Positions 1-11,900 of a stretch of 64,000 bases of DNA are shown piece by piece. Source of the DNA: Aphrocallistes beatrix (taxonomy: Eukaryota; Porifera; Hexactinellida; Sceptrulophora; Aphrocallistidae); the NCBI GenBank assembly GCA_963281255.1, contig OY725491.1, forward strand, positions 5,258,857 to 5,322,856, in the 5' to 3' direction. The stretch's first letter is position 1. Each line of letters starts with the position of its first letter. The translations under genes were made by a program, and so were the position numbers. A model generated the notes under the pieces. That model was not told the DNA's origin and made no database searches. It worked only from the letters and a program-made list of their open reading frames with translations.

Positions 1-23
1 AATTTAAATATATAAAATCATAC

Positions 24-509
24 CTCATCAGTGAATAGAACAATATGTCTCTGTGCATTTGTCCGAAATGGGTAGTATCTCAGCACGTAATCAATTCCAA
101 CATAGCCATCTTCTTGTGAACCGGAACTTGAATAAGTCCCCAATGCAGTGTATAACTCACTGGGAGTGCCCCAGTACCCTGATGTTCCTACATATACCCT
201 GGCAGCATATGTGGAAAAAATGGTGAGGCCATATCTAAGAGAAAAATCGTGTAAATAGATCTGAAACTTAATTAAAATACTACGTATAGTTATAAATTGA
301 TACTCGCCTGTTAATGCATGTTTTACCATTTTCGGGCAATTCACTAGATAGATTTCTAATATTGCGTAGTTCAGTATTCATGGAGCCAGTTCTATCCACT
401 AAAAAGACCATATCAACACAGCTACTCTTTACATTTGGCATAATGTTGTTCCATCTTGTGTAATAGCCATTTGTAGGAATTTTCTTCGAGGCATATGTGT
501 ATGTAGTAT
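24..509 (-). CDS. Gene A VWA2, first two exons (308-509, 24-234)
   Basis: Exon 308-509 encodes a linker and the metal site CVDMVFLVDRTGSM (DxTxS, intact), ending TCINR. Its donor is CAG|GCGAGT, a GC donor that recurs in gene B. Exon 24-234 encodes YGLTIFSTYAARVYVG, a WGTPSEL helix start, EDGYVGIDYVLRYY and IVLFTDE. Its length is 211 bases, as needed to keep the 804-base VWA2 module in frame; the matching gene B exon is one base shorter. The third exon lies left of the window. Confidence 0.85.
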
Positions 510-2211
510 CTAAATTGTTATTTGATTTATTATTTTTGAAATAGAAATTATGAAAGTAATTTTGGATTGATAATTATAGAAATAGTTACCTTCAGGATCA
601 CACTTTATTCCTTGTAAAATACTCTGAGAAAACAGTAAAAATGCCTGAGTAGAACAAAATGAGGAAGTAGGTATATCAAAATAACTCAAATCGAAACTTG
701 TTCCATTGGTATTCCAGGCCAACTTCACGTAGTCTAGGAAATTATCTTCATGTCCTGTTCCAACTGAGTAACTAACATCCGATGTAATGTCTAAATCGTT
801 GCTACAACTAGAATCTGAATAGTTTCCAAATCCGATTTGATCGTAGAATGTCATTCCAACTAGTCGATATCTACTTTGTTCGTTGGTATCTCCGTAGTAT
901 TGAATTCCATTGGTAAACACGCTTAGAGTTATGTTGTTCGTAGTTAGAAGTAGGAGAGTGTTTTCGTAGGTATATTGCTGTGTTGAAGCGATTGGAAGGC
1001 GAGACTAAAATATTAATTTTCAATGATATTTTCCTGTTAAAATTAAGTTATTTCATTTAAAATAGTCCTGCGTACAATATGGGACTTATTATATGCTTAT
1101 TTATTATATCTAAAGAAGATTATGTTTCATTTGATAATTGCACTATTGCATCATTGCCATAGTGTATAGAATGCTATGAACTAATTCCTTTTACCTGGTC
1201 TGTGATTAGTACTAATCTTCGTTCAACTTCGTCTCTGAAGGTGTAGGTTTCTACAATTTTTTGGATACCAGCATACGCATCTAGATGTCCAGATGTTGAT
1301 GAGCTGGGAAGAGAACTGAGAGACTGGAGATAAGAATCGAATTCTGTTGCAGTACCAAAATACAAAGTCCCGTTAATTTGAATGGGTGTTGTTGTTGCAT
1401 TAGTTGATCCGTATACTGTTAAACCGTACCTAAGAGCAAATTGTCAAGTATTTCATTGCAAAAGCTTTAATTTATTTCGGAATTATTCTCTTCCATTCAG
1501 CAACTCAAGTTACATCCTTAGAGGAAACTAGATCTAGTAGTATGCTCTATTTAAAGATTACTCAGAATTAAAATAAATGGGAGTGGCAGTAATGTTTGAA
1601 TAATTACTATTCCTTTCTAGATTCATCTATGAAAGCAATAATTATGAATGTTAAATGTTAAGGCGGATCTGTTACAGGACTTTAACCTCTTGGGGGAGGG
1701 GAATAAACAAGATATTGGTGATTTTACATCATTAAGATCTAATTATGCAGAGTGAATCTTAACTTAATTCTCACAATCCATTATAAAGTGAGATCAGAAA
1801 TTTGGTTTAAAAAAGACCTATGCACCCGAAATTTAATAAATTTAGTTTTAAAATACAAGATTTTGTCGTATAAAGCAGGACTTTAGCTTATTAGATTGTT
1901 ACCTATTAATGCAGGTACCAGAGAAATCAGACAGGTTCGCTGCTAGAGTAATCAAATTGTTCAGTTCAGAGTTGATTGATCCACTAATATCAACCAAGAA
2001 CACCAGATCGTGGCAGTTCTGACCTCTAATAATACACTGATCCGCATTGCTGGTTGTAGTGAATTGAGAGAAAGGAGATGAATTTGTTCCAATCAAAGAA
2101 ACTAAAAATGATATAAATTTTGAAATGTGTTGTTAATCTATATTTGTAGTGCATTAGTAATATACCTATGATGAAGATGCAATGTGTAAGAAACACATTA
2201 TGAGAGATCAT
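24..2211 (-). CDS. Gene A: VWA-repeat adhesion GPCR, 5' part only
   Basis: Visible exons, in order of transcription, are 2166-2211, 1903-2101, 1195-1429, 590-1004, 308-509 and 24-234; the gene runs off the left edge. They encode a signal peptide, all of VWA1 and two of the three VWA2 exons. The domain order and near-identity to gene B (36,113 downward) imply that the rest is a VWA/Ig/FN3 ectodomain followed by a seven-helix receptor, but that part is not in the window. All visible exons are open and in frame across junctions. Introns are GT-AG except the one after 308-509, whose donor reads GC. The likely role is a cell-surface adhesion receptor; this is inferred from the paralog. Confidence 0.85.
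590..1004 (-). CDS. Gene A VWA1 third exon (odd-type)
   Basis: The exon encodes the C-terminal half of VWA1: a helix and the strand ITLSVFTNGI, then RLVGMTF, GFGNYSDSS, DYVKLAWNTNG, SFDLSYF, and a cysteine-flanked end (FCSTQ ... GIKCD). The Cys-containing end is shared by VWA1, 3, 5 and 7 and absent from the even-numbered ones. The donor is in phase 1. The exon matches gene B 34497-34911 base for base in length. Confidence 0.85.
1195..2101 (-). CDS. Gene A VWA1 (exons 1903-2101, 1195-1429) and start of its third exon
   Basis: Exon 1903-2101 gives the first VWA strand and the metal site, DLVFLVDISGSI, a full DxSxS MIDAS motif, and ends in CINR. Exon 1195-1429 continues with YGLTVYGS, the helix around HLDAYAGIQKIV and the strand LVLITDQ, which supplies the second Asp expected near the metal. 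The third VWA1 exon is 590-1004. The three exons are 199, 235 and 415 bases, in total 283 codons, with phases 1-2-0-1. VWA domains with an intact MIDAS usually bind a ligand through a divalent cation. Confidence 0.85.
2166..2211 (-). CDS. Gene A exon 1: start codon and signal peptide
   Basis: This 46-base coding exon starts MISHNVFLTHCIFII and ends with a GTATA donor in phase 1. With the first codons of exon 2 (VSLIGT) it makes a typical signal peptide: hydrophobic core, then small residues. The ATG is the only one that joins this core in frame to exon 2, and the same exon stands 33.9 kb away in gene B. The ectodomain should therefore be extracellular. Confidence 0.75.
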
Positions 2212-2317
2212 TGTAACCCCTCAAATCCTACTCCAATTATCTCCAATCTATCAGATTAATAATTTGGCAAATTAATGCAAATCAGTAGGAATTATAAAAT
2301 ATATTAAATAAATCTAG

Positions 2318-2325
2318 TTTATATA
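2318..2325 (-). promoter_or_regulatory. Candidate TATA box of gene A
   Basis: TATATAAA on the minus strand lies about 107 bases upstream of the gene A start codon. The same octamer, at the same distance, lies upstream of gene B (36220-36227). Position and conservation fit a core promoter, but the flanks are conserved as well because the duplication is recent, so this is weak evidence. Confidence 0.35.
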
Positions 2326-2439
2326 GTACCTATTTAACCAAAGCAGATATAATATTGTTTAAGGTTGAAACTACGATAGAAAGTCTCAAATTCATGAATA
2401 AATTATAGCATTAAGAGTGATGCCTCAAAAGTGTATAAC

Positions 2440-2458
2440 AAGCAGATTAAGATATAAT
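2440..2458. repeat. Possible remnant of a Helitron insertion site
   Basis: Here the left copy reads TATAACAAGCAGATTAAGATATAATTGG in outline: the flank, the first five bases of the Helitron end (CAAGC), about 12 unrelated bases, then the flank again. The right copy has the 2.4 kb Helitron nest at exactly this place. Helitrons do not normally excise, so the small piece could be a deletion relic of the same insertion. Chance similarity over five bases is not excluded. Confidence 0.35.
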
Positions 2459-3341
2459 TGGCTAGAGTCAGTAACCAAATGAAACAGATAAGATTGTATA
2501 ACTAAGAACGTCCTATGATCAATATCTGATCCAGAACAAAAAGTCAGCAGAAGAGTCATAATTTAATTAGAAACTTTATTCTAAAGGTTCAAGGTTAGAC
2601 ATCCTGTACATTTACCAGATTTTCAGGTGTACATAACGTCCCTCCCAATATTCTAAGTTCATCATTGATCTGTCCTTGTAATCAAATATGTCTGATCTCT
2701 TTGTAACTTAATGTTAGATTTTTGAATAGAATTTGTGCCAGTGCACAAACAGAGCGAATACGTAATAGAAGTAGTAGTATTACAATATTAGATATCCTAT
2801 TGAACTAAAAAATGTAGTGAGTTTTTAAATCAATGATAAAGACCACATACATTTTATGCATACATTAACATTTGGCTGCGAAAACATTTTGATCGTGGAT
2901 CCTCGCATAAACTAATCCATATTTTGTAGTCACATTTGTACAACCATACTTGCAAAATTTTAGCTTCGTAGATTATTCATTTATTGCATTGACTCTAGGT
3001 TTGGAAACACCGATACTACGGGAGTCAAAGTATCCTCATTTCTCTATTTTGTTTGTGATAAGCTATTATTAATGGGGATTTATTAAACTACATTATTCAA
3101 ATCGACAATTGAATCCCCAAGTGAAAACAAATGGAACAAAAGAAAATAAATACTGCGTATTCAAAATTGAATCAATGAATTTTTTTACAAACATCTACTT
3201 GATGATTCAGGTATACAACTTCTAGTGTTTGGAGTGCAACCTCGATTATTCAAACTCGTTCGGGCAATCGGGGAGTTGAAAGCTAGTTTCTAGCTTATTT
3301 TTGAGATTTTTTTACTTTATGTAACTATTGTAAACAAAATA

Positions 3342-3523
3342 CAGTAGAACTCGGTTAGTACGTACTCGGGTTATCATAAGACATACTTCAGCTTATACGT
3401 ACTCATTTCTCTGCACCGAAATTCATTTAATACTAGAAATATCAACTCGATTAGAACGTATTTACAGATAGCACGTGCTTTTTTCCGCTTCCCGAAGGGG
3501 TATGTCTTATCCAAGTTCTACTG
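3342..3523. mobile_element. pogo/Tigger-like MITE (ancestral to the duplication)
   Basis: The ends are inverted repeats, CAGTAGAACTCGGTTAG at the left and CCAAGTTCTACTG at the right, each flanked by TA, as expected of Tc1/mariner-pogo elements. The body has internal copies of the end (CAACTCGATTAGAACG). A copy at the same place in the other flank (39605-39781) shows that insertion preceded the duplication. No coding capacity. Confidence 0.65.
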
Positions 3524-3879
3524 TAAAACAAGAAAACCCTAAATCCCATATCAACCGATTTTTTTGAATAATATAAGAGACTAGCTTTAAACGGTTCACA
3601 TAGGGCTTTAGAGGTATAGATTTCGAATTTCATATTTTCGAATATATATGATAAATTATTAGTTTATTTCTGTTTACGATAGATACATAAAAGAAACAAA
3701 TTTTTAAATGTAATATAAACTAGCTTTTACCCATTTTGCTGTTGTAGATCACAAATACGATACCAAATATCGTATTTGCGATCTTAAATACGATACCAAA
3801 TATCGTATTTTCGATCTTAAATTGAATTATTTTTTTAATGTTACGGAAGATGTGGACTATTAGAAGATTCCGAATGAGT

Positions 3880-3901
3880 AACATCTCTCGCGAGAGATGT
3901 T
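3880..3901. promoter_or_regulatory. 22-bp perfect palindrome with TCTCGCGAGA core
   Basis: AACATCTCTCGCGAGAGATGTT is its own reverse complement. The core TCTCGCGAGA is known from vertebrate promoters as a conserved CGCG element. It lies about 1.7 kb upstream of gene A, and the same 22 bases lie at 40104-40125 upstream of gene B. A regulatory role is inference; it could be part of an old transposon. Confidence 0.3.
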
Positions 3902-4386
3902 GCTACTAGTCAATATATAGTTGATTTTTTTAAGGTGTGAAAATATGTATATACATATGTTAAAAACTCATAAAATACTTTAGATTACCACTTTCAAAGT
4001 ACGAAAATGGGAATCTACATATTTAAACATCCTATTTAGCTCAAAATAAAACTTTTTAGTATAAGAGTTGTGGCATAGCGTAACTGTGAGGGAAGAGGTG
4101 TTGGATTTGAAGATTTCTGCATTATATTAAGCTTGAATAGTCCCGGTGGTAGATTTCTAATATCGAAATTGAAAGAATATTGCAAACATTGTGTCCAAAA
4201 TTTTAATACGTGTATATAGAAGTTAATATTTCGGTCCAGTAGCAGCCACTCGGAATAGGCTAGCAGCTTTTTTGTTTCTTTGACTCTATACGTAGAGCAT
4301 CTCGTCACAACCTATGATGCGATTGTCTTCCTATCAATTAATATTTTATGAATACTGCGCAACTTACGAGTGGATTTTAATGGTAA

Positions 4387-4560
4387 CAAGTGCGCTTTGC
4401 TTGCCTGCGCTGCGCGGCTGGCGGATACTTTGTGTCCACTGGCGGCGGCCTCTGGGCGCCAAGGCTCACATTGATTAATTATAGGGTAGATAATATCTCT
4501 AAATGCTTCTGTTATAATCAATATCACTCGAAAAATCACAAAACTTGTCAATTTTTCACT
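4387..4560 (-). mobile_element. Helitron family 1, 3'-end fragment
   Basis: Read on the minus strand the sequence ends in the family terminus, with the GGCGGATACTTTGTGTCCAC hairpin region, then GCGCAG and CACTTG. On the plus strand it begins CAAGTGCGCTTTGCTTGC and continues with family body sequence (TTATAATCAATATCACTCG). The 5' end is not found before 5,583. The paralogous copy at 40,630-40,800 shows that the fragment predates the gene duplication. Confidence 0.6.
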
Positions 4561-5582
4561 TTTTGATGCGAATTTGGTTCAATTATAATAAAATTGACTT
4601 CAGCTTCCAGGGGTTTTCCCCTTAGACCCCATTGAGGGGCTTACAGCCCCCCAATACGAAATATCCTAGATCCCCTCCTGCTCTCGCGGAGGATATTGAC
4701 TATCCAATAACATCTTCCAATAGCACACATCTTCCAAACACATGTACAATTCATTCATAAAGTGAGCAAATTTAAAGTGAGCAAAATGGATTAGTAAAGA
4801 ATATTTGGCTCCTGTAGAGACTACTAAATTTGTTGACACTCCTAGGTGCAATGCGACTCTGCAAACAAACAAGTATGCGACGCGCTTGTACAAGAATATC
4901 TAAAATTCGAAATATCCATCTGCTATCAGAAAAGTCTTTAGGGCACACACTGATTGCACTTTGTTGGCACATAGCTGATTGTTTCTTAGCTCATGTGCTT
5001 TACAGTATATCTGAAATATTGGGTGTAAATAAAACCTATGACGAAAGTAAGTGAGAATATTCAGTAAAGTCCACACTTAGTCCTATCGAACCTTACAAGT
5101 ATAAGACATTAGTTGATTCAATATGGTTTTTTGATTCAATATTACTTTAATACCTAAATCAATCGTTACAAATCATTAAGGACCATTTTCTAGCCCAAAT
5201 TATTACAAAATGTAGTTAAACTAAATCTTCAAAATATATACAAATTTCCTAAAAACTCTGAAATGTTGCAAAATAATCAACATTTTCCCAGATTAAACCT
5301 AAAACTACGTCATTCAGGAATGCGAAAATCTTTCCATGAGTAAATTTAATTCATACACAATATACTTACATAGAAAAAATCAAAAAGTTAAGATTCACAC
5401 ATGAGCACACTAATTGAGCAAATAGTCTAGTAATAGTAAGTAGAGTATCAAATAATAAAGTACCAGTATACATAGTATCAAAAGAGGGTTATTAGCATAA
5501 ACATTGTTTATAATAAATTCAGAGAGGTTTGAATCAAAAAACGATAATATCCATAAGTACAAGGAGAAATAATCTCATCTGC

Positions 5583-5926
5583 TTATACTTCGCAGGAATT
5601 ATTTTTTTCGATCCAAGTCACTGTGGATGGCTCTTCTTCAGGTTTCGATTCCCCTATCTCTTGATAGACCTCTTGAGGCATTTCTTCTTTTTTTATCCCA
5701 TATACAGGGTTTTTAAATCCACAAGTTTTGGCTGTATCATCCGCGACATGTCCGTAAATAGGTGGAAGTTCAGTATCCGACGGAGTAGGGAATGCATCAC
5801 AAGTCATATTGCCAGAAGTGGCGTATGGGTTGATGGTAATTCCCTTCGTTTCCATTAGACCTATTCCGGACTTGAAATCTTCAATTTCAGCTAAACGTAA
5901 ATAATACATAATCATATCTGAATCCA
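5583..5926 (-). CDS. Gene B C-terminal cytoplasmic tail exon
   Basis: The last coding exon (114 codons and the stop) is acidic, Pro-rich and has many Tyr: MYYLRL, INPYATSG, PPIYGHV, FKNPVYG and EVYQEI, ending NNSCEV. NPVY is an NPxY motif, of the kind bound by PTB domains or endocytic adaptors; YQEI resembles SH2-binding sites. The stop and exon length are the same in gene C. Binding partners are inference only. Confidence 0.82.
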
Positions 5927-8900
5927 CTATAAACTACAAGTAGCAGTGCTTATTATATATATACATTAATCGAGTTTTAATAGTAAGGATTTTCACGCTC
6001 TTAAACACTTTCTGGCTTAAGACCATACGCCTAAAGGAGCGACTCGAGCTTCTAGATTATCCTTTGAGATTAATTACTCTCAGTAAAGGATTAGTGTTTG
6101 AAATAAACAGTGTTAAAATGTGTTTTAAGCAGACAAAATTCATAGAAGAAGGAATAGCCTTAAATTTGTTGGCAAAGAAGAGATAATTATTCAATAGAAA
6201 CATTTTTTCATTCCAAATTATCATTGGATTAAACAAATGGATTTCACGTTTCAGAAACTTCTTTGAATTCAAGATATAAAACTGTCCTTTGATGAATTGC
6301 AAAAGGTAATAGAGCCCATGCACTCATTATTGGCATTTAATTCTCCTGAAATTGAGGGACAAAGAAAAATTTTAGAACACATTTGGATTGAAAGGAAAGA
6401 GAATCAATTCTTGAAAATACCATTGAACCATTTACACACTGCAATAAAGACCTAATGCAAGCGCTTGGGGATTTCGCGGTTTTGGGCTTTCAATCATTAA
6501 AACGCTAGAGTTTAGAAAAACTTCAATCCCGAAATTACTAGCGATTTAGGAATCAATCCAGTGATTTAGAAAACCCCAACAGACATTTGAAGGAAATAAT
6601 AAAAAAATAGAGCAAATATGTATTTTTGTAAAATTTCAACCCATACATCAAACTTTCCGGTAAAACCAAACTGGGGATGGATTGAGTTTAAAATTTTGAA
6701 AATTTTAATGCTGATATATTTCTGCGTCGCTATGAAACCCAATTTGATAAATTGATGCTATATCGTGAATACTGCCATAGCATCGATAGGCAATATGTTA
6801 CTTTTCATTCAGTATTACGTACAGTAGATATAGGATATAGTAGTGATAATTTGACCAAAAGCAACGCAAAAATATATCACCATTTCATTAAAAATTTCGT
6901 TAGATTTCAAATCAATTCATCCCCGAGTTCAATTTACCAGAAAGTTTGATGTAAATAATGCCTCAAAGTACGTTTAAAACAGTTCAGAAATGAACAATTT
7001 GGAACGAAATATAGGCTATTGCGCAACAGGATTATGACTAATCATGATTTTCTCAACGGATTTGCATAGTTTGATATCATGCTTATATGCTTATAATACA
7101 TTATTAAGGTCTATTATGCATGGATAATACTTTATATGTTGTATATATATATTCGATGGCCTTGCATTAATCGATGGTCACTCGTCGAGTCTTCTCGAAG
7201 TTAGTGAATAGGTCATTTATATAACGTAGGTCACGAATAACGTTACTATATTGTATGGTAATTATTAATTTACTCTGAAACATGAATATTTGAAAACAGC
7301 TGAATCTTTCTGATTGAAGCATTCTATTAACGATCCTTTCTAAATTATTTGATATCAATTGATATCACTTTGTGTCACCTTTTGTGTCGCTATAGTAAAT
7401 ATAAATCTAATATAAACTAGATATAATTTGATCAACTTACCATAAATAACTTCACCCCCTGGATTCTTTGCCATTGAATTTTCAAATACTAAATTTTCAG
7501 GACCAAATTTAGTAGCGTCATCGTAAGCTCGGTTTTCAATGACATCTCTTAGTGGAACTTCTCTCTGAAAAACGTCAGTCTCATCCTGTTTTCTGGTTAT
7601 TAATAATATGACCTGCCTGTTTCTGATAACAATGACAAAGAAGAATACGATTCCCATCAAATCATTCAAGAGTACAAACCCCCATTCAATCAAGCCAATC
7701 CACTGATATGCCACTTCGAAATGACGCAATGAAGCGTAGAAAAGAAGGAATATCCATGGTACGATTAGGAAGCAGCTAAATACTCCAGTGCTAACTAATA
7801 TGTGTTTGATGTGTTCTCGTTGCTTTTCGCTCTCAATTCGCTTTTTGACAGACATAAACCTGAAAGAGGACACTACAGCCAACAAAATGGTCACAATAGA
7901 TAGAACAAATACAGGCCCAATGAGACCAACCACGACGAATTGCTTAATGGAAGGGAAGCAGTGCTTAGTGTTATCAATATACTCGTCTAGCTTTAATGCG
8001 ACTGTAATCACGGGGAATATCAGTGGGACTGTCCATGCGATTATAATGAGGTAAGGATATACTTTTCTTCTTTTGTTGATACCTAGCGAATTGAGAAGTT
8101 TTAAAATACGTAATAAAGTATATATACTGCTATGCAGGGGCGGATACAGGGTTTAGACTCAGGGGGGGGGGCAAAAGCGAGCGAATGTAATGGGGGGTCT
8201 GAGGGGAACCCCCCAGAAAAAATTTTTAACTTTAGGTGGTCAAATATCACTGTACAGCAATTCTTATCAAATCTCATACGGGATTTGAATTTCCTTCCTG
8301 TAACCTGATTACCACTTTGTACTTCGCGCCAATTCATCACAAGCGTTAAATCGGATTTCAATACTCATTTTAGTAGTGAAGAAAGCACTGAAATACAACT
8401 AGAAATATAAAAAGAACACGACTAAAACAAAAATTCAAACCTTCTTGGACTACTACTATGGGCAAACTTTGAGATGACGTTTTCAATGTTTACACGGATG
8501 TCCTTATTACAAAAAATGAGAGCAAGACTAGAAAGTCGCTCTTCAACCATAGTAGACCTCAAGTACGTTTTAAGTTTTCACCTCAATCGAATCTAAATGG
8601 AAACTCGAAGCTAATGTTGGAGTATTTGTCTCAAATAAAGGAATAATTGTTACACTTATGGGTTAATGTAAATCAGATCTGATGAAATTGTTGCAGTGCA
8701 AACGCGAGATTGGTGTACACGCGTGTACACCAATCTCGCGTTTGCACTGCAACAAAATCATTAAACACGGAATAATTGAATTGAAGAAAGAAGTATCTTA
8801 GTAGATATCATTGGAATTGAGAAAATAAACTCATATAATTGAGGGCTAAAGTTCACAAATCTGGGGGGCTAGGCCCAAATAGCTCCCCCGTAGATCAATT

Positions 8901-11900
8901 CGTAAAATTTTCAGGGGGGGCCATGGCCCCCCTGGACCCCCCCTGTATCCGCCCTGCTGCCATGACCTACTGTATATAAGGCCTCACAATAAATTGCGGG
9001 TTTGAGACTAGGGATGGGGTAGAAGAGGGTTGAACTAATACATGAGGCACCTAAAATCATTAGCAAGCAGAATAGCAGAATAAAGCTTAGGAATGTATTA
9101 CCAGCATATGTAAGTATGGTGTCAAAGTACCTATATTCGTCGTTAAAATTTAGATTAGTCGCCATATGGTTGCGCAATAGGTTATAATTGTGACAGATTT
9201 AGTGATTTTCAGAGGTCGTTTAAGGGCACTTCTAAGCATTTTTGATATTTTGCATAAAGCTGAGATGTGAATGGGTTGATCTCTAACTTACCATAGTTCA
9301 GTTTATATAAAATGTAGATGCCAAATAAGAGACACCATGTGAAGACTGTAATCCAAGAATAATGAATGATCCCAGCCAATATTTTACAGAACCAATCGGG
9401 GAAAATATCAGCCCGAATTCCATACAGCGCAAATATCCCATTCGCAATCAGCAATGCCAGTGCGAGATTGAAATACAGTATGTTGATTTCTACTTTGAAG
9501 AATCCCTTTCTGCTTGAGAATATAAAGAGGAGCAAAGACAGGATGAGAAATACGATTGAGATGAAAGACAGCACGTAACTAATGATAGACAGATAAAGAT
9601 CCCAATCTACAACTACTGTTGTTGCGGTTGGGGTATCGAATATAGCAAAACTTGTAAAGTGATTCGTCTCCAATTCGGTCATATTCTCTGAAATGACGTT
9701 TGTGAGAATTCCGCTTTTAACCCAAGCATTTCCTCTCAGGTAAGTTCCTGACTGGATTGAGGAACGTCTTGCATGAGTTGGAAGAGAGATAGTAGCCTAA
9801 ATGTAAATTATAATATTTTCTGAATTTGAAATGAAATACAAATGCTTAAGAATGCAATATTTTACAAATATATCTTGTGATTCAGTAAAGATAATATATA
9901 GCCTACTCTAATAATGCTTCACAATAGAATAACTAAGGATTCGGTAATAGCTGAATGGATTAATCCGCGATTAGCCTATAATCGTTAACCATGCAGAATA
10001 AGGGGGAGCCTGCACATGTCAGAATTTGGAGTTATAATTTTGTCAGAATATCTAGTTCTGCACATGTCAGAATAGGCTATTATAGAGTTCTGCACTCAAT
10101 CACCTCGTCACGAAATTAAAAATGCCACTTTCAGACTCAAATGGACACTATTCCGAACATAAAATGCCTCTTTCCACACTTTTATTTCACATATTACTCT
10201 CGAAACTGCTCACTTTCGCTCCTCCATTCTTTCTAAAAAGAAATAAAATGCCACTCAACCACCCTCCCACGAAACTAGAGTAGAACTTGACTCTCATTCT
10301 AACAAAGTCATAACTCGATACAACTGATTCTGACATGTGCAGAACTCTAGAAAACCGATTCTGACATGTGCAGAACTCTATAATAGACGATTCTGACAAG
10401 TGCAGAACTACAGTGGAATTTGCTTATTAGGAACTCCCTTATTAGCAATATTGCTCTATTAGTAGCCAATCTTCAGGTCCCAGGTGAAGATCTTGTGTTA
10501 ACTCTGTTCCCTTATTAGCAACCATTTTATGAGCAAAACTCGAGTTGCTAATAAGCGAATTCCACTTAGAGGCGTAGCTAGGGTGCGGCACATGGGGCCT
10601 AGGCCGCAACCTCAAAGGCTGTGCCCACTAAAATCTCACAAATTAGTATTGGGTGCCGCAACCCTCTCACGGAATTGCCGCACCCTTAAATTGTGCTGGC
10701 TACGCCTTTGATTGTAACTATTGTTAAACTCTAAATAAAAACACAAATTTTCATGTTCTTACTGGCTCCAAGCCTGAGGAACTTCGGATAAAATGTATTG
10801 CAATTTTATTTGGGCATGTCTAATTTCCGGGACGGGACGGCATCCAGGCTAGGTATCTTAACCCGTCCCGTCCCGGAGATTAGGCCTCTTTACCCATCCC
10901 GTCCCGGAGATTGGGCATGCCCTTTTATTATTTTGTTTTCAACACTTGTGTAAACCAAGAAACTCAGTTGTATCTTCAAATCGGTAAATTATAGATCTCA
11001 AATATACCATTTAATATAGCTACAAATTTACAGAACTCACATCTTTAGATAATGATACATTCGTTAAAATACTTGGTATGTCAACAATCACAATACTCGA
11101 GGCGTGTTTAGTACCACTTCTTTCTCGATTGGGTACTGCTGAATCCAAATTCAAGATTGCCACAAATATCTAAAAGAAAGAATACTAAAATATATCTTAT
11201 ACAGGCGATTATAATGTTTATTGTAATGGATAACTATTCATACCTTAACATTAATTTGGCCATCTGCTAATCCCACCAAGGTATCTCTAGAAATCTTCAC
11301 ACTCTCCATAACAGTATCCGCTACATCGATGGGCAAAGAGAGTTCTTTTGGTTGGTCTTTGATTGGAAGGTTTACTCCAAATACTTTGGCATATTTTGAG
11401 TTGATAATAACAGTTTCTTGCGTTGAATCGTTCAGTAAATGAGTGTTTCCTAAGTTCCGGCTGACCTTTCCAATTGTTCTCAACGTGACAGTTAAAGCAT
11501 CTGATGCAAGGGAAATTGTGCCCTATGAAAGAATTATAGAATTCAATTAATCTTTCAAATGCAAATATGCACATCATTAATAAAGTATTAATTTAAATAC
11601 GTTATTTAAGGCTTCAGGAGAGAGAATCGGAGTGTCAACACCAGCATCAAGTTCAGTGTCTTTAACAGCGATTACGCCAGCAGTATTCACAATCCTCTCC
11701 GCATCGTCAAGTGGTAAGGCAGTGTCGTTATCAGTTATTTTGTCTAAGAGCACTTCATTCACGTCAGCTGCTTTATCTAGGGTGTCTCTTGTCTTCTTTG
11801 TATCCTCAGGGGGGGCATTGTCCGTGTTTGGAAGTGCTAGTCTTATGGTGTCTGCAACTTCTCCAGCCTCTTCTGGATTGAATCCAGCTACCTCAATCTC

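Larger units (their letters stand above)
2212..5582. other. Intergenic region between gene B (3' end) and gene A (5' end)
   Basis: No gene is seen. The stretch is the paralog of 36,114-41,824 and aligns with it along most of its length, apart from the 2.4 kb Helitron nest present only on the right. It carries the gene A promoter, a pogo-like MITE (3342-3523), two hairpins on an AAATACGATA arm (3753-3777 and 3786-3810; one in the right copy), a CG-rich palindrome (3880-3901) and a Helitron end (from 4387). Open frames at 4036-4308, 4312-4551 and 4666-5054 have no recognisable domains and cover transposon sequence. Confidence 0.6.

Noticed and set aside
4312-4551. Small protein conserved in both intergenic copies (also 40562-40801)
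   Set aside because: The frame covers the Helitron 3' end; conservation reflects the duplicated element, not coding.
5529-5858. Plus-strand frame of 109 residues (and its partner at 41768-42100)
   Set aside because: Antisense of the C-terminal tail exon, which has the conserved stop, acceptor and motifs on the minus strand.
4387-5989. One Helitron that captured the receptor's tail exon
   Set aside because: The paralog has the same 3' fragment but no 5' end near its tail exon, so the two ends are better explained as separate fragments.
7788-8054. Plus-strand frame of 88 residues, kept in both copies (43807-44073)
   Set aside because: Antisense of the TM4-TM6 coding exon; kept because the exon is conserved.
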